Positions 19,154-27,551 of a DNA stretch of 64,000 nucleotides are shown here, piece by piece; position 1 is the first letter of the stretch, and each line of letters opens with the position of its first letter. Under the pieces are notes generated by a model that saw only the letters and a program-made list of their open reading frames with translations, was not told the DNA's origin and ran no database searches. A program made the translations under genes and the position numbers. This DNA is from Chersky-840 sp963764205 (GTDB lineage Bacteria > Actinomycetota > Acidimicrobiia > Acidimicrobiales > UBA8190), in contig CAVXRN010000003.1 of NCBI GenBank assembly GCA_963764205.1, positions 216,136 to 280,135 on the forward strand. The letters run 5' to 3'.

Positions 19154-20453
19154 AGGGGCAGCCCCCGTCCTTCACGTGGACCAGGAACTCGTCTCTGAAC
19201 ATCCGGATGCCCGACGCGATCGACGAAGGGATGGAGGAGCCCAGGACGCAGATCGTGGTCTGCTGGGGCGGCCACGACACGCCCGGCGCCAGGTTGTCGC
19301 ACACGTCCATGAGAAGCTCCACGTCGGCCTCGCGCCCGTCGCCGTCCTCGATGCGCCGCAAGATCTTCTCCAGCCAGCCGCTGCCCTCGCGACACGGCGT
19401 GCACTGGCCGCACGACTCGCGCCAGAAGAACCGGGTGATCCTCCACGCGGCCGCGCACCACGCACGTGGTGTCGTCCATGACCACGATCGAGCCCGACCC
19501 CAGCATGGAGCCGGCCTCACCGACCTCGTCCTGGCCCAGGGGGAGGTCGAGGTGCTCGGGCCCGAACCACGGGGCCGACACGCCCCCGGGGATGATGGCC
19601 TTGACCTCGCGACCGTCGGGGACACCGCCGCCGTAGACGGGGGCGAAGACGAGGTCGCGGAAGGTGGTCTTCACCATCTCCACCTCGTACACCCCGGGGT
19701 TGCGCACGTGGCCGGCCAGCGCGAACAGGCGCGTGCCGGCGGAGCGACCCGCCCCCAGCGCGGTGAACGCCCCCGAACCGTTGACCATCACCCACGGCAG
19801 GTTGGACAGCGTCTCGACGTTGTTGACCACGGTGGGCTCGCCGTAGAGGCCGATGGCGGCCGGGAAGTACGGCGGCTTGATGCGCGGGAAGCCCCGCTTG
19901 CCCTCGAGGCTCTCGAGCAGGGCGGTCTCCTCCCCGCAGATGTAGGCGCCGGCCCCGGGGTGCACCACCACGTCGATGGAGAAGCCCGAGCCGAAGATGT
20001 CGCGCCCGACGGCGCCGTGCTCGTAGGCGTCGTTGACCGCGCGCTCTGCACCCGCTCGAGACCCAGCGCGAACTCGCCCCGCACGTAGATGAAGGCCCGG
20101 CTGGCCTGGATGGCATAGGCGGCGATGACGACGCCCTCGATGAGCTGGTGCGGATCGCGCTCGAGCAGCAGGTGGTCCTTGAAGGTGGCGGGCTCGCTCT
20201 CGTCCCCGTTGACCACGAGGTACGTCGTCGGCGCCTTGCGCAACATCGACCACTTGCGCCCGGCCGGGAACCCCGCCCCTCCCCGCCCGAGCAGGCTCAC
20301 GGCGTCGACCTCGTGCGCCACCTCCTCGGGCGACATGCCCAGTGCCTTGCGCAACCCGTCGTAGCCGCCCGTGGCCAGGTAGCGCTCGAGGGTGTGGGAG
20401 TCCTCGTACTCGAGCCGCGACGTCACGATGCGGGGCGCTTCACTCACGACCAT
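19146..20453 (-). CDS. nuoF: NADH-quinone oxidoreductase subunit F (two frameshifts)
   Basis: The NADH-binding flavoprotein. The FMN site LLGRGGAGFPAGRKW, the region VNGDESEPATFKDHLLLERD, the NADH site GAGAYICGEETALLESLEG and the [4Fe-4S] ligands ESCGQCTPCREG are all present, but in three frames joined near 20040 and 19445. The total span is a whole number of codons (436), so the two shifts compensate. ATG at 20453 overlaps the nuoE stop. It works with NuoE and NuoG as the NADH dehydrogenase module. Confidence 0.9.
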
Positions 20454-21108
20454 CAGCCGCCGCCCTCGGCCTTCGCCGACGCGGCCTTCGCCGACGCGGC
20501 CTTCGCCGACCGCGGCCTCACGCTCGGCTCGGATGGTGGCGTCGTCGACACGCAGCCCGCCCTGGCGCCGTACCCGGACGAGGGTGCCGTGGCGGGGGAT
20601 CTCGTCGTCGAGCTCCCCGGCGCGCAGCCCCGCCACGAGAGCGTCGAAGGACTCCGCCGTGACGTCGCCCACGAAACGGTGGTTCACCGCCAGGCACGGG
20701 GCCCGGCCGCAGTCAGCGATGCACTCGGTCTCCTCGAGCGTGAACATCCCGTCTGCCGGTGGTGGACCCCGAGCGCACACCCAGGGAGCCCTCGATGTGG
20801 TCGAGCAGCTCGTAGGCACCGCGCAGCATGCAGGCGATGTTGGTGCACACCGAGATCATGTACGTGCCGATCTCCTCGGTGTGGAGCATCTCGTAGAACG
20901 TGGCCGTCCCGAGCACCTCGGCCGGAGTCAACCCCACCAGGGCGGCGATCTCGTCGATGGCCTCGGGCCGCAACCAGCCGTCCTGCTCCTGGGCCAGGTG
21001 ACAGATGGGGATGAGCGCGGAGCGCGGGTGCGGGTACAGCTCGATGAGCTCCCGGGCCCGGGCGACGACGTCGGGCGACAGGTGCCCCGCTCCCGCCGTG
21101 GTCGTCAC
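20453..21108 (-). CDS. nuoE: NADH-quinone oxidoreductase subunit E (two frameshifts)
   Basis: The thioredoxin-like [2Fe-2S] subunit. GTG at 21108 overlaps the nuoD stop by four bases. The N-terminal part LAQEQDGWLRPEAIDEIA leads to SVCTNIACMLRGA; after a shift near 20760 it continues with ECIADCGRAPCLAVNHRF, giving the four cluster cysteines. A second indel at about 20511 (one extra base in the first of three 15-base repeats) must be removed to give the tail AASAKAASAKAASAKAEGGG and the stop that overlaps nuoF. As written, the frame runs on into nuoF, which would look like a false NuoE-NuoF fusion. Confidence 0.88.
20466..20510. repeat. 15-base tandem repeat, three copies, at the nuoE 3' end
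   Basis: Unit gcggccttcgccgac, in direct tandem and ending at 20510 (the first copy has t for g in its first base). On the coding strand it encodes the Ala/Lys-rich pentapeptide SAKAA. An extra C at 20511 breaks the phase of the coding frame. Confidence 0.85.
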
Positions 21109-22496
21109 CGGTCCACCTCGCCCATGACGGGGTCGACAGAGGAGATGGTGGCCACGGCATCCGCCACGAGCCCCCCGTGCATCATGACGGGGAGGCTCTG
21201 GAGGTTCACGAACGACGGAGCCCGGATGTGCATCCGGAACGGCTTCGACGTCCCGTTCGAGACCATGTAGCACCCGAGCTCGCCCCGCGGCGACTCGATC
21301 GCCACGTAGACCTCACCCTCGGGGACCTTGAAGCCCTCGGTGAAGATCTTGAAGTGGTGGATGAGCGCTTCCATGGACTCGTCGATGCGTGCCCGCGGGG
21401 GCGGCGTGACCTTCTTGTCCTGCACCCGGTAGTCGCCGGTGGGCATCTTGTCGAGCACCTGCCACAGGATGCGCACCGACTCTCGGATCTCGTTGATGCG
21501 GATGGCATAGCGATCGAAGTTGTCCCCGTACGTGCCGATGATGACGTCGAAGTCCACCTGGTCGTAGGCGAGGTACGGCATGGTGCGGCGCAGGTCCCAG
21601 GCGACGCCGGTCGAACGGAGGATCGGCCCGGTGGCGGAGAGGGCGAGCGCCTCCTCCGCGCTCAGTGACCCCGTCCCCTCCACCCGCTCGTGGAAGATGG
21701 GTTGCCCGGTGAGCAGGTCGTCGTAGTCGCTCAGGCGCGACGTCACGTTGTCGAGGATCACCTCGACGTCGTCTTCCCACCCGTCGGGCAGGTCCGCGGC
21801 GGTGCCGCCGGGACGGATGAAGTTGTGGTTCATCCGCAGTCCCGTGGTCTTCTCGAAGAACCCCAGGACGAGCTCGCGCTCTCTGAAGCCGAAGATCATC
21901 ATCGTGGTGGAGCCGAGGTCCATGCCGTTGGTGGCCAACCACATCAGGTGCGACGACATGCGCTGGAGCTCGGACAGCAGCATGCGGATCCACACCGCAC
22001 GCGGCGGGAGCTCGAGGCCGAGGAGCTTCTCGGTGGCGAGCGAGAAGACGAGCTCGTTGTTGAGCGGTGACAGATAGTCCATGCGGGTGACGTTGGTGGC
22101 GCCCTGTTGGTACGTCAGCTCCTCCGCTGTCTTCTCCATGCCGGTGTGCAGGTAGCCGATGACCGGCTTGGTGCGCAGGATCGTCTCGCCGTCGAGCTCC
22201 ATCATGAGGCGCAGCACCCCGTGCGTGGACGGGTGCTGGGGGCCCATGTTGATGATCATGGTTTCGTCGTCGGGGCGCTCGATGTCGATGTCCGAGGCGT
22301 CGACCCCGTGGCTCTCGGGGAGCCGCAGCACCGAGCCGACCTCGCGCTCGAGCTCGTCGGGGGCCGTGTCGTGGCGCGAGGCGAGCTCCTGGGACCCCTC
22401 GAAGGTCTCGCGCACGAACGGGGACTCGGTGTCGGGCCCCGAGTCGCGCGTCGGTGCCGCGGGTGCCTCGGTGGTGGTGTGGTTGGCGTCGTTCAT
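21105..22496 (-). CDS. nuoD: NADH-quinone oxidoreductase subunit D
   Basis: A 463-residue, intact 49-kDa-type subunit. Family marks: NMGPQHPSTHGVLRLMMELD (quinone-site histidines), GYLHTGMEKTAEELTYQQ, RMDYLSPLNNELVFSLATEK and the end SVDPVMGEVDR. ATG at 22496 overlaps the nuoC stop (ATGA). The first 65 residues are a variable, acidic extension. It forms the Q-site with NuoB and NuoH. Confidence 0.97.
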   Translation of the reverse strand: MNDANHTTTEAPAAPTRDSGPDTESPFVRETFEGSQELASRHDTAPDELEREVGSVLRLPESHGVDASDIDIERPDDETMIINMGPQHPSTHGVLRLMMELDGETILRTKPVIGYLHTGMEKTAEELTYQQGATNVTRMDYLSPLNNELVFSLATEKLLGLELPPRAVWIRMLLSELQRMSSHLMWLATNGMDLGSTTMMIFGFRERELVLGFFEKTTGLRMNHNFIRPGGTAADLPDGWEDDVEVILDNVTSRLSDYDDLLTGQPIFHERVEGTGSLSAEEALALSATGPILRSTGVAWDLRRTMPYLAYDQVDFDVIIGTYGDNFDRYAIRINEIRESVRILWQVLDKMPTGDYRVQDKKVTPPPRARIDESMEALIHHFKIFTEGFKVPEGEVYVAIESPRGELGCYMVSNGTSKPFRMHIRAPSFVNLQSLPVMMHGGLVADAVATISSVDPVMGEVDR

Positions 22497-22996
22497 CGGG
22501 GCCCCGGAGCCTCTTTGAACTGCACCGGGACCCGGCCGACGCCGAAGTCCTTGCGCAACGGGTGGCCCTCCCAGTCCTCGGGCATGAGGATCCGGGTGAG
22601 GTCGGGGTGCCCGGAGAACGTGATGCCGTACATGTCGTAGACCTCGCGCTCCATGGCCTCGGCCCCGCGGTAGAGGTCCCACAACGACGTCACCTCGGCC
22701 GCGTGCTCGGAGACCTGCACGCGGATGCGCACCCGCCGGACGTGCTCCAGCGACAGCAGCATCACCACCAATTCGAAACGCTCGGGCACGACGCCCGACG
22801 GGAGCTCGCGCCCGGGGTGCCCGAGGTAGTCCACCGCAGTCAGATCGGCGAGCATCTCGAACCCGGCCCCGCGGTGCGCCGCGACCACGTCGTGATAGGC
22901 GTCGCGCGTCGGGAACAACAGGTCATGGCCGTCCACCGACGTCGATCGGGGCACGTCGGGGAGCGACAGTTCGTCGGGCGCGGTCTCGGGCGTCAA
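22493..22996 (-). CDS. nuoC: NADH-quinone oxidoreductase subunit C
   Basis: A 167-residue 30-kDa-type subunit with the signature SLWDLYRGAEAMEREVYDMY, then GITFSGHPDLTRILMPEDWE and GHPLRKDF. The start is a TTG at 22996 overlapping the nuoB stop (TTGA). The frame is intact and the length is normal for an unfused NuoC. Confidence 0.96.
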   Translation of the reverse strand: MTPETAPDELSLPDVPRSTSVDGHDLLFPTRDAYHDVVAAHRGAGFEMLADLTAVDYLGHPGRELPSGVVPERFELVVMLLSLEHVRRVRIRVQVSEHAAEVTSLWDLYRGAEAMEREVYDMYGITFSGHPDLTRILMPEDWEGHPLRKDFGVGRVPVQFKEAPGPR

Positions 22997-23550
22997 CGCG
23001 GGGTTCCCAGGCGGACGGCGTCGGGACGCTCGGGCACCCAGCCGGCCAGCTCCTCGGGGCGCTGCGCACCCGGGGCGCGCCGGCGTGTGATCTCACCGGT
23101 GCGGATCTTCTCGTGCAGCGTGAGGATGGCGTGCAGGAGCATCTCGGGGCTGGGGGGGCAGCCCGGGGCGTACACGTCGACCGGGACGATCTGGTCGACA
23201 CCTTGGACGATGGCGTAGTTGTTGAACATGCCGCCCGTCGACGCGCACACACCCATGGAGATGACCCACTTGGGCTCCATCATCTGGTCGTAGACCTGAC
23301 GGAGGACCGGAGCCATCTTCTGCGAGACCCGACCGGCGACGATCATGAGATCGGCTTGGCGGGGCGACCCGCGGAAGACCTCCATGCCGAAGCGGCTGAT
23401 GTCGAAGTCCGCGGCCCCCACCGACATCATCTCGATGGCGCAGCACGCCAACCCGAAGGTCACGGGCCAGACGCTGTTGCGCCGCGCCCACTTGACCAGG
23501 TCCTCGACCCGTCCCGTCAGGAAATTGTGCTGGAGGTCCTCGAGCCCCAT
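22993..23550 (-). CDS. nuoB: NADH-quinone oxidoreductase subunit B
   Basis: A 185-residue subunit carrying cluster N2, the last iron-sulfur centre before quinone. The ligands are seen in FGLACCAIEMM, MGVCASTGGMF and VYAPGCPPSPEMLLHAIL. ATG at 23550 follows GAGGGCG, a good ribosome site. The C-terminal extension after residue 150 is Arg/Pro rich. Confidence 0.97.
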   Translation of the reverse strand: MGLEDLQHNFLTGRVEDLVKWARRNSVWPVTFGLACCAIEMMSVGAADFDISRFGMEVFRGSPRQADLMIVAGRVSQKMAPVLRQVYDQMMEPKWVISMGVCASTGGMFNNYAIVQGVDQIVPVDVYAPGCPPSPEMLLHAILTLHEKIRTGEITRRRAPGAQRPEELAGWVPERPDAVRLGTPR

Positions 23551-23567
23551 GGCGCCCTCGCCCCCGC

Positions 23568-24026
23568 TTACGCAGCCTGTCCGGCGCCCGGCCCCTGACC
23601 GGGCCCGACGCGGGCGATGGTCGACTCGGTGGTGCGCTCGGGCATGGCGGGACGCAGCCGCTTGGCCGGCCCCCAGTTCAGCGCGCCATTGCTCACGAGG
23701 TAGAGGAACGAGAAGAACACCGCGGCGGCGAACACCAACACCTCGACGAGGCCGAAGGTGTGCAGATCCGACCGGAAGACCACCGCCCACGGGTAGAGGA
23801 AGACGATCTCGATGTCGAAGATGATGAAGATCATCGCCACCAGGTAGAACCGCACCGGAAAGCGCTGCGGCGGCTCGCGGTCGGGGACGATCCCGCACTC
23901 GTAGGGGGCGAGCTTGGCCGCGGTCGGGCGCTTGCGGGGGGCGAGAAGGCCCGACGCCAGGAAGGACATGCCCGCGAAGAGCACGCCCAGGACGAAGAGC
24001 ACCACGATCGGCAGGTAGTCGCTCAT
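23568..24026 (-). CDS. nuoA: NADH-quinone oxidoreductase subunit A
   Basis: A three-helix membrane subunit, 152 residues from ATG at 24026; GTG at 24047 would add seven. Signature segments: LAPYECGIVPDREPPQRFPV with the mobile-loop cysteine, and AMIFIIFDIEIVFLYPWAV. It is the first gene of the operon, so transcription should start in the 24027-24151 gap shared with the divergent flavoprotein gene. No ribosome site stands out. Confidence 0.94.
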   Translation of the reverse strand: MSDYLPIVVLFVLGVLFAGMSFLASGLLAPRKRPTAAKLAPYECGIVPDREPPQRFPVRFYLVAMIFIIFDIEIVFLYPWAVVFRSDLHTFGLVEVLVFAAAVFFSFLYLVSNGALNWGPAKRLRPAMPERTTESTIARVGPGQGPGAGQAA

Positions 24027-24138
24027 GACCGAGTGCGGTTCTACCACGGCACCCTGCGCACGAGCACATTGGCATTTCGGGGCTCCACCGCACCCGGGCC
24101 GGGGTCCGACGGGGGTGCCGTGACGTCGGCCGCCGCCC

Positions 24139-24144
24139 TACGAT
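24139..24144 (+). promoter_or_regulatory. -10-like TACGAT, seven bases before a GTG start
   Basis: Fits a leaderless transcript starting at or near the GTG at 24152; no ribosome site lies upstream of that start. Confidence 0.5.
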
Positions 24145-24151
24145 CTACCCG

Positions 24152-25504
24152 GTGACCCCGCCCACTCCCCCCTCCCCGTCGGCGCCGTCGAACCGGCCCG
24201 AGTCGCTCGACGACTCCCGTGTCCACGACGTCGTGGTCGTGGGGGGAGGCCCCTCGGGCTCGGCCTGTGCGTACTGGTTGGCCGATGCGGGCTGGGACGT
24301 CGTGCTCCTCGAGAAGAAGCACTTCCCCCGGGAGAAGACCTGCGGCGACGGGCTCACGCCCCGGTCGGTGCGCCAGCTGGCCGACATGGGCCTGTCGGGC
24401 GCCCTGGCCGGCGCGCACCGCTACGAGGGCCTGCGGGCGTGCGCCTACGGCATGAGCATCGAGATGCCCTGGCCCCAACACCCTTCGTTCCCGTCGGTCG
24501 GTTACGTCATCACCCGTCACGACCTCGACCAGCTCGTGGCGGAGCGGGCGGCCAAGGCGGGCGCCACGGTGTGGGAGGGGGCCGAAGCCATCGGGCCGAT
24601 CCTCGACCCCGCCACGGCGGGCCACGTGGGCGGGACCGGGACGAGCGCCGAGGTGTTGCCGAGCTGTGCGGGCGCCAGGGTGCTCGACCGCGACGCCGCT
24701 CGTCAGCACGAGGTACGCGCCCGCTACACCGTGGTCGCCGACGGAGCCAACTCGCGCTTCGGACGGGCCCTCGGGACGTCGAGAGACCGCAACTACCCCC
24801 TCGGCATGGCGCTGCGGGGGTACTTCCGCTCCCCGCGCCACGACGAGGTCTTCATCGAGTCCCACCTCGACATCCGCGACGCGTCAGGTGCCGTCGTGCC
24901 GGGCTACGGATGGATCTTCCCTCTCGGCGACGGGCGCGTGAACGCCGGCGTCGGGATCCTGTCGGTCGAGGGTCGGTGGAAGGGTGCCAACACCACCCAG
25001 CTCATGGACGCCTTCATCGACTGGGCCCCCGCGTCGTGGGGCCTGTCCAAGGACACGCTGTGTGGTGCCCCGACGGGTGGCAAGCTGCCCATGGGCCTGT
25101 CGGTGCGCCCGCGCATCGGCCCCAACGTGCTCGCCATCGGGGACGCGGCCGGGTCGATCAACCCGTTCAACGGCGAAGGCATCGCCTACGGCTACGAGAC
25201 CGGGCGGCTGGCCGCCGCGTGTGTGGCCCGGGCTCTCTCGGGCGAGGGCGTCCACGCCCTGGTCGACTACGAGTCCCAGCTCCAGGCGGCCTACGGCCTC
25301 TATTACCGGATGGCCCGGGAGTTCGTCCGGCTGATCAGCCGGCCCGAGCTGATGCAGCTCTGCGTGCGCAGTGGCATGCACTCCCGCAGTGTCATGGAAT
25401 GGCTCCTGCGCATCATGGCCAACCTGGTGCGCCCCGAAGAGGTCGGCCCGGCCGAGGCCGCCTACCGGGCGCTGTGCACCATCGGCCGGATGACGCCGGG
25501 CTGA
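24152..25504 (+). CDS. Geranylgeranyl-reductase family FAD protein (possibly MenJ-like)
   Basis: A 450-residue flavoprotein. The FAD site is VVVVGGGPSGSACAYWLADA, followed by LLEKKHFPREKTCGDGLTPR. The second FAD motif is VLAIGDAAGSINPFNGEGIA. These are typical of the geranylgeranyl reductase / digeranylgeranylglycerophospholipid reductase family. In actinobacteria a member (MenJ) saturates one isoprene of the menaquinone side chain. Being divergent from nuoA fits a role in quinone supply to complex I, but the substrate is inferred. A leaderless start is supported by TACGAT seven bases upstream. Confidence 0.88.
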   Translation: MTPPTPPSPSAPSNRPESLDDSRVHDVVVVGGGPSGSACAYWLADAGWDVVLLEKKHFPREKTCGDGLTPRSVRQLADMGLSGALAGAHRYEGLRACAYGMSIEMPWPQHPSFPSVGYVITRHDLDQLVAERAAKAGATVWEGAEAIGPILDPATAGHVGGTGTSAEVLPSCAGARVLDRDAARQHEVRARYTVVADGANSRFGRALGTSRDRNYPLGMALRGYFRSPRHDEVFIESHLDIRDASGAVVPGYGWIFPLGDGRVNAGVGILSVEGRWKGANTTQLMDAFIDWAPASWGLSKDTLCGAPTGGKLPMGLSVRPRIGPNVLAIGDAAGSINPFNGEGIAYGYETGRLAAACVARALSGEGVHALVDYESQLQAAYGLYYRMAREFVRLISRPELMQLCVRSGMHSRSVMEWLLRIMANLVRPEEVGPAEAAYRALCTIGRMTPG

Positions 25505-25523
25505 CCCGCTCCGGCGGGCCCGC

Positions 25524-27236
25524 TCAGAGCTCGCCCACGCCGATCGTCCGGGCCTCCAGGTCGCGCACCAGGTCGTTCTGGGCATCGATGGAGAACACGA
25601 GGTCGCTCACCGTTCCGAGCGTGGCCTGCACCCGTCCGTCGAACACGGCCGTGACCGTGGCGATGACGGTCTTGGGCTGACCGTCGACGTTGGCGATCCG
25701 GGCGATCTGGAAGGCGGCCACGGTCTCGGTCGCCGGACCTGCGGGCACAGGGACGACGAGGGGCTGCACCGTGGCGGTGGCGAAGGCGGCGCCTCCCCCC
25801 GCGTAGGGCAGCATCGCCTGGACGAAGGGCTGGTAGCACGTGGCGAACAGCGCCGGGTTCCCGAAGACCGCAGCGTCGGCCTCCTGGACCTGCGTGGTCT
25901 TGACCACATCGACCACCGAGCTGACCGCGCCCCCGTTGCCGGCGGGATCCGCGTAGGTCGGCGAGCTCGCCTGGGCGCTGATCTGCGCCCCGGCCGTGCC
26001 CATGCCGAAGGCGCCGTCGACGGCGGACACCGGCACGTGCAGGCAGCGCGCCATCACCGTCGAAGCCAGTGCCGCGGTGCTCGCCGCGGCGGCTCCCTGG
26101 GTCGTGGCCCCGGCCGCGAACACGTTCCCCTCCGTCGGTGCGCTGGCGCTCCATCCGGGAAGGTCCGACGGCTGGATCCCGACGCGACCGGCGATGGCGG
26201 CGTCGGACAACGGCACCCCGGAGATGTGCCCGGCGTTCCCGTGCGTCTGGAAATACCGCGCGCCGACCGCGATGGGGATCAGCCCGGCGAGCACCGTGAA
26301 CAGCGCCAGGCGCACGATTCGCTGTCCTCGGGTCAACGACGACGTCCGGATCCCTTTCGGTCGCCGGGGGGAGTACCGGTACCAGGCCGGGAGCCGGGTC
26401 GACGCACCGTCGCCGTCGGTGTCCCACTCATCGGCCGGCGTCCCGGTCACTGCGAACGTGTCGTCGACCACCCCGGCGGGCGCAGGCGGCGGGTCCAGGA
26501 TCAAGGGCGCGGGAGGTTGGGCCATCACCGGCGCGGGCGGCTCGGCCATCACCGGCGCGGGAGGGTCGTCCGGCGCGGGCGCGAGCGCCACCGGAACGGG
26601 GGGCTCGACCACCGCCACCGGGACGGGGGGCTCGACCACCGCCACCGGGACGGGGGGCTCGACGACCGCCACCGGGACGGGGGGCTCGGCGGGGACGTCG
26701 TCGAGGACCACCTCGTCCACCACGACCTCGTCCACTGCGAGCTCTTCGACCTCGACCTCGTCCACTGCGAGCTCTTCGACCTCGACCTCGTCCACTGCGA
26801 GCTCTTCGACCTCGACCTCATCGACTGCGAGCTCTTCGACCTCGACCTCATCGACTGCGAGCTCTTCGACCTCGACCTCATCGACTGCGAGCGTGTCGAG
26901 CGAGAGCTCTTCGACGAGACCGTCGGACCCGAGGGAGCCGACGGACCCGTCCCTCGAGGGCACGAGGATCCGCAGCGGACGACCGTCCACCGCGAACTCG
27001 AGGGACGTGACCGGTTGTCCACCGGGCAGGGCGGCGGGACGTCCGAACTCGAGGGGAGACGAACGATCCCATCCGACGATGCGCCGCTCTCCGGGCTCGG
27101 GCCCGAGGAAGGTGATCCCCTCGGTGTCGACGATCACCGACAGATGGCCGACCATGGCGGGACCGTCGGGGGTGGACCCTTCCAGGTAGACGTCATCCAT
27201 GCGGAGGCTGCCGTTGCCGAGCCCCAGTGTTCCCAT
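25524..27236 (-). CDS. Repeat-rich single-pass membrane protein, unknown function
   Basis: A 570-residue protein. Residues 1-105 are a folded-looking domain (MDDVYLEGSTPDG, GWDRSSPLEFG, SLEFAVDGRPLRI). Then come five perfect or near-perfect copies of the ten-residue acidic unit AVDEVEVEEL and four of the nine-residue unit PPVPVAVVE, followed by a proline-rich stretch. A short Arg-rich segment (RRPKGIRTSSLTRGQRIVR) precedes one membrane helix (LALFTVLAGLIPIAVGARYF, about residue 315). The last 240 residues are probably outside the cell. ATG at 27236 follows a GGGGG-rich site. It resembles a wall-spanning anchored protein; no enzyme motif is seen. Confidence 0.8.
   Translation of the reverse strand: MGTLGLGNGSLRMDDVYLEGSTPDGPAMVGHLSVIVDTEGITFLGPEPGERRIVGWDRSSPLEFGRPAALPGGQPVTSLEFAVDGRPLRILVPSRDGSVGSLGSDGLVEELSLDTLAVDEVEVEELAVDEVEVEELAVDEVEVEELAVDEVEVEELAVDEVEVEELAVDEVVVDEVVLDDVPAEPPVPVAVVEPPVPVAVVEPPVPVAVVEPPVPVALAPAPDDPPAPVMAEPPAPVMAQPPAPLILDPPPAPAGVVDDTFAVTGTPADEWDTDGDGASTRLPAWYRYSPRRPKGIRTSSLTRGQRIVRLALFTVLAGLIPIAVGARYFQTHGNAGHISGVPLSDAAIAGRVGIQPSDLPGWSASAPTEGNVFAAGATTQGAAAASTAALASTVMARCLHVPVSAVDGAFGMGTAGAQISAQASSPTYADPAGNGGAVSSVVDVVKTTQVQEADAAVFGNPALFATCYQPFVQAMLPYAGGGAAFATATVQPLVVPVPAGPATETVAAFQIARIANVDGQPKTVIATVTAVFDGRVQATLGTVSDLVFSIDAQNDLVRDLEARTIGVGEL
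26587..26694. repeat. 27-base tandem repeat, four copies
   Basis: Units begin at 26587, 26614, 26641 and 26668 with gccaccgg; the last diverges at its end. On the coding strand it encodes the PPVPVAVVE unit. Differences between copies are single bases. Confidence 0.9.
26731..26880. repeat. 30-base tandem repeat, five copies
   Basis: Each unit contains tgcgagctcttcgacctcga. Copies at 26731 and 26761 are identical; later copies carry the same few changes (cctca at the end of a unit, tcgac at the start of the next), which suggests recent unit-by-unit duplication. It encodes the AVDEVEVEEL unit. Confidence 0.95.
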
Positions 27237-27551
27237 CGCTGCCCCCTTCGATGCGGCTTGTCAGCCGGTGACTTGTGCCTTCCCGTCCGCGCCGGGCTCG
27301 GCCGGCGCCTGGTTCTGTGCCCGTCGTAGGGGAAGCGGTCCGAGGTCGCGGCCGACCGTGGTCGCACCACCGGGCGTCGCCGACAGCCGGTGTAACCGAA
27401 CCAGTGCCACGAGACCTCCACCCGACCATGCGCGCTGGATGAGACTGCTTCCTGGCTCTGGTGTCGGCATGGAAGGCTCATGACCTGAGCAGCTCCGAAG
27501 CGTTGTGACGACGTAGACCCGGCGCGACGCGCACCGCGGGTGCGGCGTCGG
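27237..27551. other. Intergenic stretch without a recognised gene
   Basis: 315 bases between two minus-strand genes. It must hold the promoter of the repeat-rich protein gene; I see no convincing reading frame or known motif. Confidence 0.5.

Noticed and set aside
20453..20819. Natural NuoE-NuoF fusion
   Set aside because: The join depends on one extra base in a repeat; removing it restores a normal NuoE end overlapping the nuoF ATG.
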